Under the pieces are notes generated by a model, which was given only the letters and a program-made list of their open reading frames with translations, had not been told where the DNA came from and did no database searches. The position numbers and the translations under genes are program-made. Positions 12,585 to 23,297 of a DNA stretch of 64,000 nt are shown one piece after another (positions within the stretch are counted from its first letter, which is position 1; each line of letters starts with the position of its first letter). Location: contig CM060172.1 of the NCBI GenBank assembly GCA_030549775.1, forward strand, positions 7,737,861-7,801,860. The letters are read 5' to 3'. The DNA is from Tamarix chinensis (lineage: Eukaryota; Streptophyta; Magnoliopsida; Caryophyllales; Tamaricaceae).

Positions 12585-13275
12585 ATTCAAACCATAAAGA
12601 TTCTTCCATACCAAACCCTAAATTCAAGCAATAAAGATTCTTCCACATAAAATCATAAATTAGAATCTCCCAAGGAAAACTATAAATTGAATTCCCCCAA
12701 GCAAATCATAAATTAGATTCCCCCATATAATATCATAAATTACATTTTCCCAAATAACATCATGAAATAGATTCTCCCAAACAAATTATAAATTAACTCA
12801 CCCAATCAAATCATAAATTAGATTCCCCCATATAATATCATAAATTACATTTTCCCAAATAACATCATGAAATAGATTCTCCCAAACAAATTATAAATTA
12901 ACTCACCCAATCAAATCATAACTTAAATTCTCCCATATAATATTATAAATTACATTCTCCCAAATAACATCATAAACTAAATTCTCCCAAACAAATTATA
13001 AATTAACTCTCCTAATCAAATCATAACTTAAATTCTCCCATATAATATTATAAATTACATTCTCCCAAATAACATCATAAACTAAATTCTCCCAAACAAA
13101 CCATAATTTAATTCTCCCAATCAAATCATAAATTAGATTATCCCATATAACATCATAAATTAGATTCTCCCAATTAACATCATAAATTAGATTCTCCCAA
13201 ACATACCATAAATTGGATAACATCATAAATTAGATTCTCCCAATTAACATCATAATTTAGTTTCTCCCAAGTAAA
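12585..13275 (-). repeat. 26-27-bp minisatellite of family II LTR
   Basis: Tandem copies of a unit like AAATCATAAATTAGATTCTCCC (+ strand), with blocks of about 100 bp repeated almost exactly (compare 12795-12900 with 12690-12795). It occupies the place held by the unrelated GGTAATTTT array in family I. The copy at 51473-51870 is the same array in + orientation. Confidence 0.88.
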
Positions 13276-13689
13276 ACATAAATTGTATTCTCCCCCACAA
13301 AACCTTAAAATTCTCCATTTTATTTTGTCACTCGTGAATCACTAAATAATTAGGTCAACTCACCTCCCTTGGTCAACCTCTTTCCCCATCCTCCTTTTTC
13401 ATCCTTTACCCCACACAAACCACATCAAATTCCTCACATACACAACACATATCATTATACATAATTAATACACATACCATGCACAACATACTTCAACTCC
13501 AAGTCATACCACATATAAAATATTTAATAATAATAAACAATAGATACATAACATGCGAAACACATAATACACATAAGCACATAAAAGGCCTTAGCACTCC
13601 TTACCTAAAACGACACCAGTCTTGGAGCACGCTCCTACGCCTCCTTAGGGTTTTGATTGGTTTTACCAAATGTTGGTGGGGATAGGCGG

Positions 13690-14910
13690 CACCGTCGGCG
13701 GAGCACGGCGGTGGCGGCGGTGGCCGGAAAGAGGAAAGAAAGAGGGGAAAGTTGCATGCTGGGAATAAGTTAGGGAGAATTAAGATGGTAGCTGGGGTGT
13801 TTTGAGTTGCCCAGAATGAGAGGGACAGAATGAATGTGGTGGCGCAGCCAAGGGTGGCGGCGCATGACGACGGCAGTGGTGGCTGAATGAAGGAGAAGAA
13901 GGAAGAGAGAGGAGGAGAGGGAGAAAAAGGAAACTAAAGGTACGGGAAGGTAGGGCAGGGTCTGAAGCACAGTTTGGGAGGTGAAAGAAGCGGCCTTAGT
14001 GGAGGAGGAGGTGGCTAATGGCGGCGCGAAGGGTGGCGGGGCAGAAAACAGGGTTGATCGGGAAGGGAACTTCGCACAGCTGGGGCGGCTTGTGCAGGAA
14101 GAATCGAAGGGCAAGATAGATTTGGTTAGATAGAGGGCGGTGCAAGGATGACACGGGTGGCCAGAAATGGCGGCGAAGTTGGCCGGAGGCGGCGGAAGAA
14201 ACGTCTAAAGGATAGGCGATGGCAAGGTCGGGATTCTGGGTTATGAAAACAAAAGTCTCGATACAGGTTATTATGGGGGATATTTATAGGCTTTAGAAGG
14301 GATGATAGGGTTATGTGGGCCGGCTAGTAGCTAGGGAAGGTAGGATTCCGTTCACCGGAGGCGACGTTGGCCGGTGGGTTTATTTTTCGGGGGAAGGGGT
14401 GGTGCGCAGGAGAGAGAGAGAGAGGAAACTCGCGCGATAAAAGGGAGAGTTGATAGGGTTTATACAGTCGCCGAATCAAGGGAAAGAGAAAGGAAGGAGA
14501 TCGGCCGGTCAAAACGGCGAGATCGCAGGCGAAAAACCAGGCAATGGCGGCGGCGAGTTGCAGTCGGTGGCGTCGGGCTGGTGCGATGAAGAAGAAGAAA
14601 GGAAAGGCTGGACCGGACGGTCCAGGGAAGAAAGAAACGAAAAGGAAAGGGAGGCAGACCGGGCGGTCGGCACGGGGGAGGAATTAATTTAAATGAAGTG
14701 ACGCGTTTCGAGGGAAGAACACATTAAAACGCAGCGCGGAAGAGGCGGGGAGGAAGGACGCCCGTCGCGCGGCTCGGTTGGGCCGAAGGAGAAGAAGAGG
14801 AAGACTGGGCCGCCGGGCTGGCCCAGTTCGGGGAGAAGAAGGAAAAGAAAAAGAAAAGAAGAAGAAAAAGAAAAAGAAAAGGAAAAACGAAAAAGGGATA
14901 AATAAAAATA
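13690..14910 (-). repeat. Purine-rich (minus: pyrimidine-rich) GC island
   Basis: G/A-rich with many ggcgg and gaagaa words on the + strand. It corresponds to the C/T-rich island at 49315-50400 in the + strand copy. Frames within it are Arg/Glu/Lys or Pro/Ser/Leu-rich by composition only. Confidence 0.7.
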
Positions 14911-15329
14911 GTGGGTTGGCTCAATTAAATTAATTAGAATATTTGGGATATTTAAAAATGATAATATTTAAATAAAATAATATTTAAATCCTTTTTTTTA
15001 GGCTAAATTAGGATTTTTAAAAGATTTTCCATAAATTCCTTTTTAATTAGCAAAACATCCTGATTTTCTCTAATTAAATTATTTGTAAAATTAATATCAA
15101 TTTGAAACTATTTTCTCCTTATTTTAAATAAAATAATTTATTTAATAAATTTTCAAAATAAAATGCTTAATTAGCTAAAATACCCAAATTCTTTTCTAAT
15201 AAAAATACTTATAAATTTCTTCTTGATTTGCCCTAATTAATTCAATTTAAAAATAATTTATTTAAATAATTCTTATAATAAAATCCTTTAAATGTAGTTT
15301 ATAAAATTAGAAATTTTCGGGGCATTTCA

Positions 15330-15366
15330 TCACTACCCCCTTAAAAACAGACTTCGCCCCCGAAGT
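15330..15366 (-). other. Polypurine tract of minus-strand element
   Basis: On the minus strand a cttcgggggcgaagtc block is followed by TTTTTAAGGGGGTAGTGA, directly abutting the LTR start at 15329. The intact element has the same arrangement at 24488-24520 (ggacgaagtttc, then TTTAAGGGGGTAGTGA). Confidence 0.85.
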
Positions 15367-15825
15367 CTCTCGGAGCGCCTAGGGTTAGGGAAACGTTCTA
15401 AGTGGATAGAAAACCAACTAACACTAATACCCATATAAACTACCCCCTTAGGAATAAACTTACTAAAGAAAATTTAAATCCACGAAAATAGGGACACCAT
15501 ATAAAAAACAACACTTATAAAAAGGAAACTACCCCCTTAGAGAGGAACTATGGGTTGTTGTACTTGGGTATAAGTTCAATTTAAATACAGAATATTAAAT
15601 ATTAATATTGGGAGAATTTAATCAAAAATTTATTTATCGAAAATCTATTTCAAAAAGATCTGAAGGCTCAAAATTAATAAAGGAGTTATATAAGAATTTT
15701 GGAAACACTCTCGGAAGGAATAACCGATGAACATAAAAAAAAATATGTATTATTTATGGAAATATATCATAAAATCTCAAAAAAATATTATTTAAAGCAT
15801 ATAATAAAATATTTAAGTTGAACTT
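15367..15825 (-). other. Internal remnant of family II element, no gene
   Basis: It lies just inside the polypurine tract. A second tract-like motif (minus CTAAGGGGGTAGTTTCC) occurs around 15520-15540, echoing the duplicated tract of the intact element. No gag or pol motif is present, so most of the internal region is missing. Confidence 0.5.
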
Positions 15826-16345
15826 TAACACCCCGAGCCCAATTTAGTCATTTTCGAAATTATTTTTCTGTAAATCAAAAAGCATACAACAAAATAAAGC
15901 TGATTTTGGAAGAAATTCCTGAATACGTCTTCTAAATTTAAAACTTCCTAAAAATATTAACGATTGAAACGAATAATTTAGAGTCAAAAATATTTTCTAC
16001 TGATAAAATCATTACAATAAATTTAGCTATTCAATAGGAATTATATAATTTAAATAATGCATTTTGTCAACAAAATATACTTCAAAACAACGTCGTAATC
16101 ACATGACAAAGTTATAATAAAAATAAATCTAAAATAATAAAAAAAATATAAGAAAGAACGGAAATACATATTATTAACCAAAAATCGAACTCATAAGAAA
16201 TTTAATTAAATTTAACTATGAATTTGAATCATCGATAAATCCATAAGACAAATCGAAATTAAAATAATTAATTATGTACATCAAATTACGTTAATAAAAT
16301 CATTAAACTTAATAAATCTGGATTTTAAAAATATGGGTTATTACA
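15826..16345 (-). repeat. Possible short (about 520 bp) LTR, minus strand
   Basis: On the minus strand it begins TGTAATAACCCATATTTTTA (16345) and ends GGGCTCGGGGTGTTAA (about 15826), like LTR termini but short. The usual terminal CA is lost. No matching target duplication immediately flanks it. It may instead be a shortened, rearranged 5' LTR of the element at 10943. Confidence 0.35.
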
Positions 16346-16349
16346 TTAT

Positions 16350-17300
16350 GTACTAGAGTCAATTCCTTTCTTTGCGTAAGAAGATTATGCTAAATATTGT
16401 AACCATTTGTCAAAGTTTTCTATGGGTAGGAAATGTATCACCTAGTAAAATATCACTTTTTGCTTGAAAAATAGTGTACCTACTCAAGAAGGAAGATGGT
16501 TCAGGCCTTATTGATCATCAATTATGGAACACTACTACATTGGGGAAGAATACTTGGAACATAAGACAAAATAAAGACACTTTATGGATCAAATGAATCC
16601 ACACTTGCTACATTAAACATCATATCTTTGCTGATGCTTAGTTGTCTGGTATTATTTCTCGGTTAGTTAAAAAGTTTTTTCATTAAGATCTATTGTACTA
16701 CCATGTGTTGATCTTCAGACTACTAAGTACACATTTATATTTTTTGATTTATATGAGTTCTTGTGACCCAAGTCTCTCGAGGTTCAATGATAGATAGCAA
16801 TATGGCAGAACCCATCTGCACGTCAACACAAAGCTATCTTCTAGTTGACTACTAATGATCGGATACTTACTAAGGTGAATTTGGCTAAGTACAATCCTAT
16901 TGTAGATATCTAGTGTTGTTTCTATCCTCATATTGGAACTATAAAGCATTTTGCTCTTGAATGCCCTATAAATAGTAATTTATGGAGGGTAGCAAAGAGG
17001 ACTTTGGGTTCTTGAAGACTTTGCACTAACAAGTAGAGGGAGTTGAATACAACAACCAGGAACTCAAGAGGATCTACAGTAAAGCACAATTTCCAAGAGC
17101 CTTGTTTGTTATTGGCTTATATGAAGTGTGGAAGGCTAGGAATGATTGTTTGTTCTCTAATGTTCATTTTGATTGACAGAAGATTGTTCATCGTATAGCT
17201 TGTGCTTTCTCCCTTAGATTTTTGCACCTAGATATGGTGATGTGTGTGGGAGGATGGGATTCTCAAATTGATGAGAATATGACTCAGTTGTGTTGATAAT
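16350..17300 (+). pseudogene. LINE ORF2 C-terminal remnant
   Basis: Short conceptual segments resemble the C-terminal part of plant L1 ORF2. The first is the region after the reverse transcriptase (around 16400-16660: GLIDHQLWNTT, then KDTLWIKWIHTCYI). The second is a region around 17100-17220 (YEVWKARNDCLFS). Many stops and shifts separate them. The rest of the element is not present in the window. The assignment rests on motif resemblance only. Confidence 0.55.
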
Positions 17301-17465
17301 AATTAGAAGAAGCTTTGATAATGAGAAGAACATTCGAATAGGGTGAGCTAAGGAAGAATTTGATTCGAACAAAATTATGGTTTTTCGGTGATGATAGGTA
17401 AATAATAATGATGGTTTGAATGGTGTGAACTAATTATGATATAATTTTGATAAATTTGGGAGAGT

Positions 17466-17730
17466 ATGAGTCTATGCAATTTTCCAGATTTGTTAGTGCC
17501 TAATAAGGATGGTACTTGGAGGATGTGTATTAATTTGAGAGCCATCAATAGCATTATAATAAAGTATAGATTTCTGATGCCGAGATTGGATGACATGTTG
17601 GATGAGTTGCATGGTGCAAAGGTGTTCTCAAAGATTGATCTTAGAAGCGTTTATCAACAAATGAGGAAAGGGGAAGAGGATGAGTGGAAAACAGCTTTCA
17701 AGACTATGTATGGGCTATATGAGTGGTTGA
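17466..17730 (+). pseudogene. Ty3/gypsy reverse transcriptase, N-terminal part (interrupted)
   Basis: This is an 89-codon open stretch with the N-terminal half of a Ty3/gypsy reverse transcriptase: a [11 protein letters not shown] motif, a [10 protein letters not shown] stretch, FSKIDLRS (the first catalytic aspartate region) and EWKTAFKT. The last host codons encode YEWL. The frame then runs straight into the LTR inserted at 17731, and the pol sequence resumes at 29693. The recent insertion therefore lies inside the palm domain of an already old element. Upstream sequence (17301-17465) is too decayed to assign. Confidence 0.9.
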
Positions 17731-18035
17731 TGTAATACCCCAAAATTTCAAAAACCTATATTTTACTAAATAACTTTATTTGAAATAAAATTTGCTTGTA
17801 AAATTATTTATTTTATTTTAGGGTATATAAAGTTGGATAAAAGTATTTAATAAATTAAAAAGAAATATTTTGCTATTTATCATATTATTTTATTTAAATA
17901 ATTTTCCAAACTAATATTTCATCGACTTTATCCTTTTTAAACTAAAATATTAGATTATAATAAATTAAATTATTAAATTAAATACTTTATAAAGAATATC
18001 ACATTTTATGATTTTATGAATGGATTTAATTTATT

Positions 18036-19190
18036 TCCCTTATTTTCCTTTTTTTTCCTTTTCCTTTTCCTTCTCCTTTCTCTCCTTTTTCTTCTTCCTT
18101 CTCTTCTCCTTTTTCTCACCCTTGGGCCGCCCGTTCGGCCTGCTCTCCCTTTCCCCCCAGCTTGGGCCGTTGGCCCGTTTCTCGCGCCCCAGCCCCGCAC
18201 GGCCGACCCGTCCCTCCTTCCTTCCCCAGACCGGCCGGCCAGCTCCTTTTCTTTTCTCCCTTCCCCGACCGGCCTGCTCCCTTATTTCTTCTTCTCCCAG
18301 CGTCTCAGCTCTCGACCCCAAGCCCTCGACTCGTCACCATCGCCATGCCTGCCGCCCTGCCCGACCACCGCCTGCAACCCGACCACCACCTACCTCCCTG
18401 CCCTCTCTCTTCCTCTCTCCCCCGTCGTTTTCTTTCCTCATTCGAACCCAACCAGCCCTGGACCACAGCCTCGCGTGCCCTGGTTTCTTTCCTTCTTCTT
18501 CCCCGTCTTCCCCTGCCACCCGACCACCACCTGCCATTACAGCACCGATCGGCCAACCTTGCCTCCTCTCTTCCCCCTCTTCTTTTTCTTCATCTCCCAA
18601 GCCCCTCATTCGCACTTTTTTTCGAGCCTATCATCCTCCCCCGAGCTCCCTCCTCTCTCTTTTCTCCTCCTCCCATTCGCCCCCGTCCTTCTTTTTCCAC
18701 CACCGTCCGCCGCTACTGCCGCCTCACCAACCCCATGCGCCGCCTTCTGCCACTGCCTACTACCACCCTGCACCACCACACAGCCCCTTCGAGCCCTACA
18801 CTTCCCCCTTCTCCTCCTTTTCCTTTTTCTTCCCAGATTTTCCCCTTACCGTCGAGCCACCTGCAACCGCCCCTACCGCCGCCGTCCGGCAACCTCTGCC
18901 GCCACCCAACCCACCGTTCGACACCCTGCATCCCCCTCTACAACCCCCATCCATTAGTTGGCCGAAACCGACCCTTGAACCCCTCCATTTTTCCCTCCAC
19001 TTTTCCTTCGTTCTCAGCCCCTCGCCCTCGACCCTGCTTGGCAGCCAACTTCGCCGCCCTTCCGCCGCCGTCTCCGCCGCCTTGAGCCACCTCGAAACCA
19101 CCCTTAGCCTCCACCTACACCCCCTCTTCACTTCTGCACCATTCCCTTTCCTTGAAACCTCCCCCAACCACCTTCTTTTCTAGCCTAAAT
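18036..19190 (+). repeat. Pyrimidine-rich GC island of 5' LTR
   Basis: C/T-rich on the + strand. All three forward frames stay open for over 900 bases because of composition, giving overlapping frames of 300-390 codons of Pro, Ser, Leu and Phe. None has a recognisable domain. The same occurs in the 3' LTR (24826-25980), where a single-base indel makes the frames swap without consequence. Confidence 0.8.
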
Positions 19191-19266
19191 ACCCTAACCC
19201 GAAAATAATGGATTTTGCTTCCTTCACCCTCTTTGAGCCCTTTTCTCCCCATGATTATGCATGAAA

Positions 19267-19290
19267 CTCACGCTGCTCATGCAGCGTGAG
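19267..19290 (+). other. Hairpin H1 (5' LTR)
   Basis: CTCACGCTGC, loop TCAT, GCAGCGTGAG: a perfect 10-bp stem. Compared with the solo LTR copy at 2980-3003, two base pairs have changed on both sides (C-G to T-A and G-C to A-T). The 3' LTR copy is at 26058-26081. Confidence 0.88.
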
Positions 19291-19914
19291 CTCCTCCTTA
19301 TTTTGGATTTAATTTGGAAAAGTTTTGAGGTATATTTATATTTAATTAAAGTGTGGTATTATTAAATAAATTTGTTTTATAAAGTTTTATCCTTTTTAAC
19401 TTCTTATTTCTAACAATAATGATGGATATTATTTTTAGGTGTTGAGTTGCTAAATATGCTTGGTAAGATTTGATATTTTGCGGGATTAAGGTAACCGTTA
19501 ATCTTCCCTTAAATATATGGAAAAACGCATGCTAGCACATTTAGGATTTAGTATGATTTTATGCATGTTTTGTATGCCTAGCATGATATGTTTATGGTTT
19601 CTTATATTGATTGTTAAAAAGAAAAAGCATGATAAGTTTTATGCTATATGTAGGTATGTTAACTAAGAAAGGTGTTTGATTATTGATGGAAATGTTAAAT
19701 GCTTGTTTATGATGTATCATGTTGCTAATACATGAATAATATTATTGTCTAAGGGTATTTTAGTAATTATGCTTATGAGGTATGTGAATCAATGTATATA
19801 ATTGCTAATGAGTATTATGTTGAAAAATGACAAGTTGGTGGACTTAGATAATAAAAATGAAGTATTAATATCATTATTTTATGTAGTGTTAGAAATTTCA
19901 TAAAAATGGTGAAT

Positions 19915-21060
19915 AAAGGGGTTGAGTGGAAATTCTATAAGTGGAGAAGGGTATTTCGGTAATTTTTGAGACAAAAGAACAATATGGTAATTTTATAAGT
20001 AAGTGGTAAAATGGTAATTTTGGAAGTAGGGGTAAAATAGTAATTTTGGATGAAGGAGGGCATTATGGTAATTGTTCAAGTAAAAAGGGCATTATGGTAA
20101 TTTTGGAGGTAGAGGGGCAAAATCGTAATTTCATAAGTAAAGGGTAATATGGTAAATTTTATAAGTGAATGGCGAAGTGGAAATTTATAAGTAAAGGGGT
20201 AATATGGTAAATTGGAAAGGAGGGGCAAAATGGTAAATTATGTAATGAAAGATAAAGATGGTAATCTTGGATGTAAAAGGGTAAAATAGTAATTTGTAAA
20301 GTAAAAGATGTATGGTGGTAATTTTCATAAATAAAGGAATATTATGGTAAAGTTGGATGTAAGGGGAAAAATGGTAATTTTGTAAAAGAAAGGATATTAT
20401 GGTAAACTTGGGAGTAAGGGGTAACTTGGTAATTATGATAACGACAAAAGATAATTTAGCAAGTAAATTATGATTGTAGAAGGGCAATTGGATAAGTATG
20501 ATACTATAGAAGGGTAACTTGGTAAATTAACCCATTAAAGGGCATTATGGTAATTTTAATAATGGAGAAGGGCAATATAGTAATTTTGATTATGAAAAAG
20601 GGTAAATTAATATTGGTAATTATGAGGAAGAGTAATTTGGGATTTGTGATAATTAAAAAAGGTAAATGGCAATTAAAATAATTGAGAGGGGTAAAATGGT
20701 AATTATGATAAAGGAGAAGGGCAATTTGGTAATTTGTTCAACTAAAAGGGCAATTTGGTAATTTAGCCGATGAAAGGGTAAGGTGATAATTGTTTAACCA
20801 ACTAAAGGGGCAAAACAGTAATCATGATAATGAAGGAGGGTAATTTAGTAATTTATCCAACTCAAGGGCAATTTAGTAATTATAACAAAGGAGAAGGGCG
20901 ATTTGGTAATATAACCAACCAAAAAGGGAAATATGATAAGTATAGTAATTATGAGGGGTGAATGATGATCAAAAAAATGTATGAGATAATTTAGTAATCT
21001 AAATCGGACAAAGGACAATTTGGTAATTATGCAACCTTAAGGGTAATGTGGTAAATTATC
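19915..21060 (+). repeat. GGTAATTTT minisatellite (5' LTR)
   Basis: Degenerate tandem units with cores such as ggtaattttgg and agggtaaaatgg, period roughly 24-36 bp. The 3' LTR copy is at 26706-27851. Confidence 0.9.
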
Positions 21061-21777
21061 AGGTAAGGAACGGATACTTAACAATTATATGAGTAAATGG
21101 CAAATGAGTGGTTTGTACCTGCCATGCCTTTGATATTGTGGAATATTAATATGATTAAATAATGCTGATTAGCCAAGTAAGAGTATCTAATGATTAGTAT
21201 GGCCTTGATGGTTTCTCTGTGACATCCTTGATAACCCTCTGAATAAGAAACGATTATTGATATCGAAACGATTGAAAGTGAATAAGTATCGGATCATCGT
21301 GCTTTCTGTGATCACCTTAATTAAGACACTATTACTTAAAGTGAAAGACCTCGAGATCGGGAATGGTGACTCCTTAGGGGTCGCTACCCTAAGGACGTGG
21401 TTTAGTCCACGATTATTCTGGTATTTGCTGGTGTGCCTTTGTGCCCCAGCCAGGCCCTATATCTTACTCTTCCTAGCTCTACGGACCTAGTTAGGGGGTA
21501 TGCATACTTATGGATTAGGTGTCCTTGTCGGTAGGGTACTGAGTTAGCTTTATGCACCAGTACGACCAGGGTACCTTTGCGTCCTTGGGTTCATGGTTGA
21601 AGGGTACTAAGTAGCTGATATGCACCGGTACGACCGGTGTACCTTTGTGTCCCGGGTTATCGATCTCCCAATCGAGGCAAATAAATATGATTGATGTGCT
21701 GATTAACGAAAGGAAAGATACGATAATTGAAAGTGGAATATTAATGAGCCGGGCCCAGTGATTTATGATATTGCGTA

Positions 21778-22218
21778 CCGGTCCATCGGTTATAATAGTG
21801 GTCCAGGAGCGTGTTGCCCTGGTGTGTGATTATGAGTACCGGTCCACCGGTTATAATAGTGGTCCAGGAGCGTGTTGCCCTGGTGTGTGATTATGAGTAC
21901 CGGTCCACCGGTTACAATAGTGGCCAGGAGCGTTGTGCCCTGGATGATGATTACATATATATTCCGGTCCACCGGCAATAATAGTGGGGGTCCCGAGCTC
22001 AATAAAATCAGTTATGTATGTGAATAAGATTATGGAAAAATACTAATCACTTATAGTGGAACACCATGTGAGTCGGGGCCAGACCGGTCCACCGGCAAAT
22101 AATAGTGGTCAGGTGCGTTCTGCCCTGTGTTTTTATCTTCCGGTCCACCGGCAATAATAGTGGTCAGAGGCGTTCTGCCCTGAGTGTATTCCTTCCGGTC
22201 CACCGGCTATAATAGTGG
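21778..22218 (+). repeat. Seven-unit hairpin array (5' LTR)
   Basis: Seven units start with CCGGTCCACCGG and contain ATAATAGTGG, and most are followed by an inverted repeat of the form CCAGG-A-GC...GC-CCTGG with a 5-nt loop. Units start near 21778, 21839, 21900, 21963, 22085, 22140 and 22196. In the two units near 22085 and 22140 the stem becomes CAGG-T-GC/GCCCTG and TCAG-A-GGC/GCCCTGA, which still pair. The 3' LTR copy is at 28569-29009. Confidence 0.9.
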
Positions 22219-22750
22219 GGTTCTCGTACTCACATGGATATAAAACATGATACTGATCGAATGGTGACAGAATAATGGCTTAAGGCCCTAATGTATTGAT
22301 CTTACTCTACGACATGGCTTAAGGCCCAAAGTATCGATTGTGACTTATAAGTTATTATGCATGTTATTGTTATGTTTTCACCTCTCATTATTTATGTGCG
22401 TAGTTGCATTATGTGCCGTATGCGGGCCTATCTTTAAGTGTGGTATTAAAGGGTTACTCAGTACCGTAGTACTGAAGGGATTCCCTTTATGGGGCCCCTG
22501 CCTATTCAATGGGCAGTGCCCTTGCAGGTATTTCAGGTGCTACTCAAGTGGGCTACGGGAAAAGAGAGTAAGGAGTTATCCGGTATCGTTAGGGCTTCTC
22601 ATTCTCATTTAAATTCTTGGTTTTAAATGTATACGTTATTACTATAACCACCATTGGTGGATTTTATTCTGGTAAATGATTTGATGCGCTACTCTGATTT
22701 AAGTATGTTGAATTTCTTGCAAGTTGTATTTCATTTTCCTTTAGCCTTAG

Positions 22751-22796
22751 CACTTAGTACTGGAACGGTATGAGTGAACCGGTCTGGTACTAAGTG
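22751..22796 (+). other. Terminal hairpin H3 (5' LTR)
   Basis: Arm 22751-22769 (CACTTAGTACTGGAACGGT) pairs with 22778-22796, with an 8-nt loop: 18 of 19 positions pair, two of them as G-T, and there is one A-G mismatch. It lies 100 bp from the LTR end. The 3' LTR copy is at 29542-29587. Confidence 0.9.
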
Positions 22797-22899
22797 TGGC
22801 GGTAATACTCCCAAAGTTCACGTCTTATTTATCTGCTTCCGCTATTATCTTTTAATAAAACGAAATTTTTCAGTAGTGAATTTTGGGGGTGTTACAATA

Positions 22900-22911
22900 T
22901 GGTATCAGAGC
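22900..22911 (+). other. Primer binding site, initiator-Met tRNA type
   Basis: TGGTATCAGAGC begins four bases after the 5' LTR. It is the standard complement of the 3' end of plant initiator-Met tRNA. A second partial copy (TTGGTATCAGG) occurs at 23036-23046. Confidence 0.95.
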
Positions 22912-23297
22912 GGTTGGTCCTCTGGCCACGCTCGTTTTTGAAAATAAAATTTGTTTTTGAAATTTGTATTTGATTTTGAGGCATGTTTGATCGCGCCTCC
23001 ATTCCGCTCTTATCTTTTTAAGCTGGTACCACAAGTTGGTATCAGGTAATTTCTGAAAGCCTTCTTCGGTTCTTAAATATTTTGATTTGATTATATAAGT
23101 AAGTATCACAGTATTTCATAGAAATTTTGAAGTTTAAACGATTTTTATAAAGTTTTTCCCTAATTCTCCCTTTTGTTGCAAAAACCGGACTAGTCCTGAG
23201 AGTTGGGTATGGGTAGATTAAGTGATCTAGGTTTAGATCATCTAGCTTGAGAGATAGCACCTTCCCTGACACGTTTCTGTTTTATAGCTAACTCGAG
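22912..23297 (+). other. Leader (5' UTR) of the gag-only element
   Basis: 386 bp between primer site and gag start, with no coding content. GTAATT at 23046 and TTTTATAG ending at 23287 would serve as splice donor and acceptor for a 242-bp leader intron. This is only a sequence possibility. Confidence 0.6.

Larger units (their letters stand above)
10943..15329 (-). mobile_element. 3' LTR, 4.4 kb, giant-LTR family II
   Basis: On the minus strand it begins TGAAATGCCCCGAAAATTTC (15329) and ends in GAATTTTGGGGTGTTACA (10943). The LTR at 48886-53435 has the same termini. A polypurine tract adjoins its start, so this is a 3' LTR and not a solo LTR. Order on the minus strand: AT-rich start, pyrimidine tract, 26-27-bp minisatellite, hairpin array, terminal hairpin. 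Confidence 0.88.
17731..22896 (+). repeat. 5' LTR of the intact element
   Basis: 5,166 bp, TGTAATACCCCAAAATTTCA to GGGGGTGTTACA. Modules in order: AT-rich start (17731-18035), C/T-rich island (18036-19190), hairpin H1 (19267-19290), GGTAATTTT minisatellite (19915-21060), a segment with repeated rgggtac motifs and a CACCGGT-ACG-ACCGGTG inverted repeat (21623-21639), hairpin array (21778-22218) and terminal hairpin (22751-22796). The promoter and polyadenylation site cannot be placed from sequence alone. Confidence 0.96.

Noticed and set aside
18016..19183. Overlapping 300-390-codon frames rich in Pro, Ser, Leu and Phe
   Set aside because: They are a product of C/T-rich composition in an LTR: open in all three frames, with no domain, and the frames switch after a one-base indel in the other LTR.
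21778..22218. Evenly spaced repeats resembling a CRISPR array
   Set aside because: Spacers are similar to each other, units are degenerate, and the array is a normal LTR module in a plant genome.
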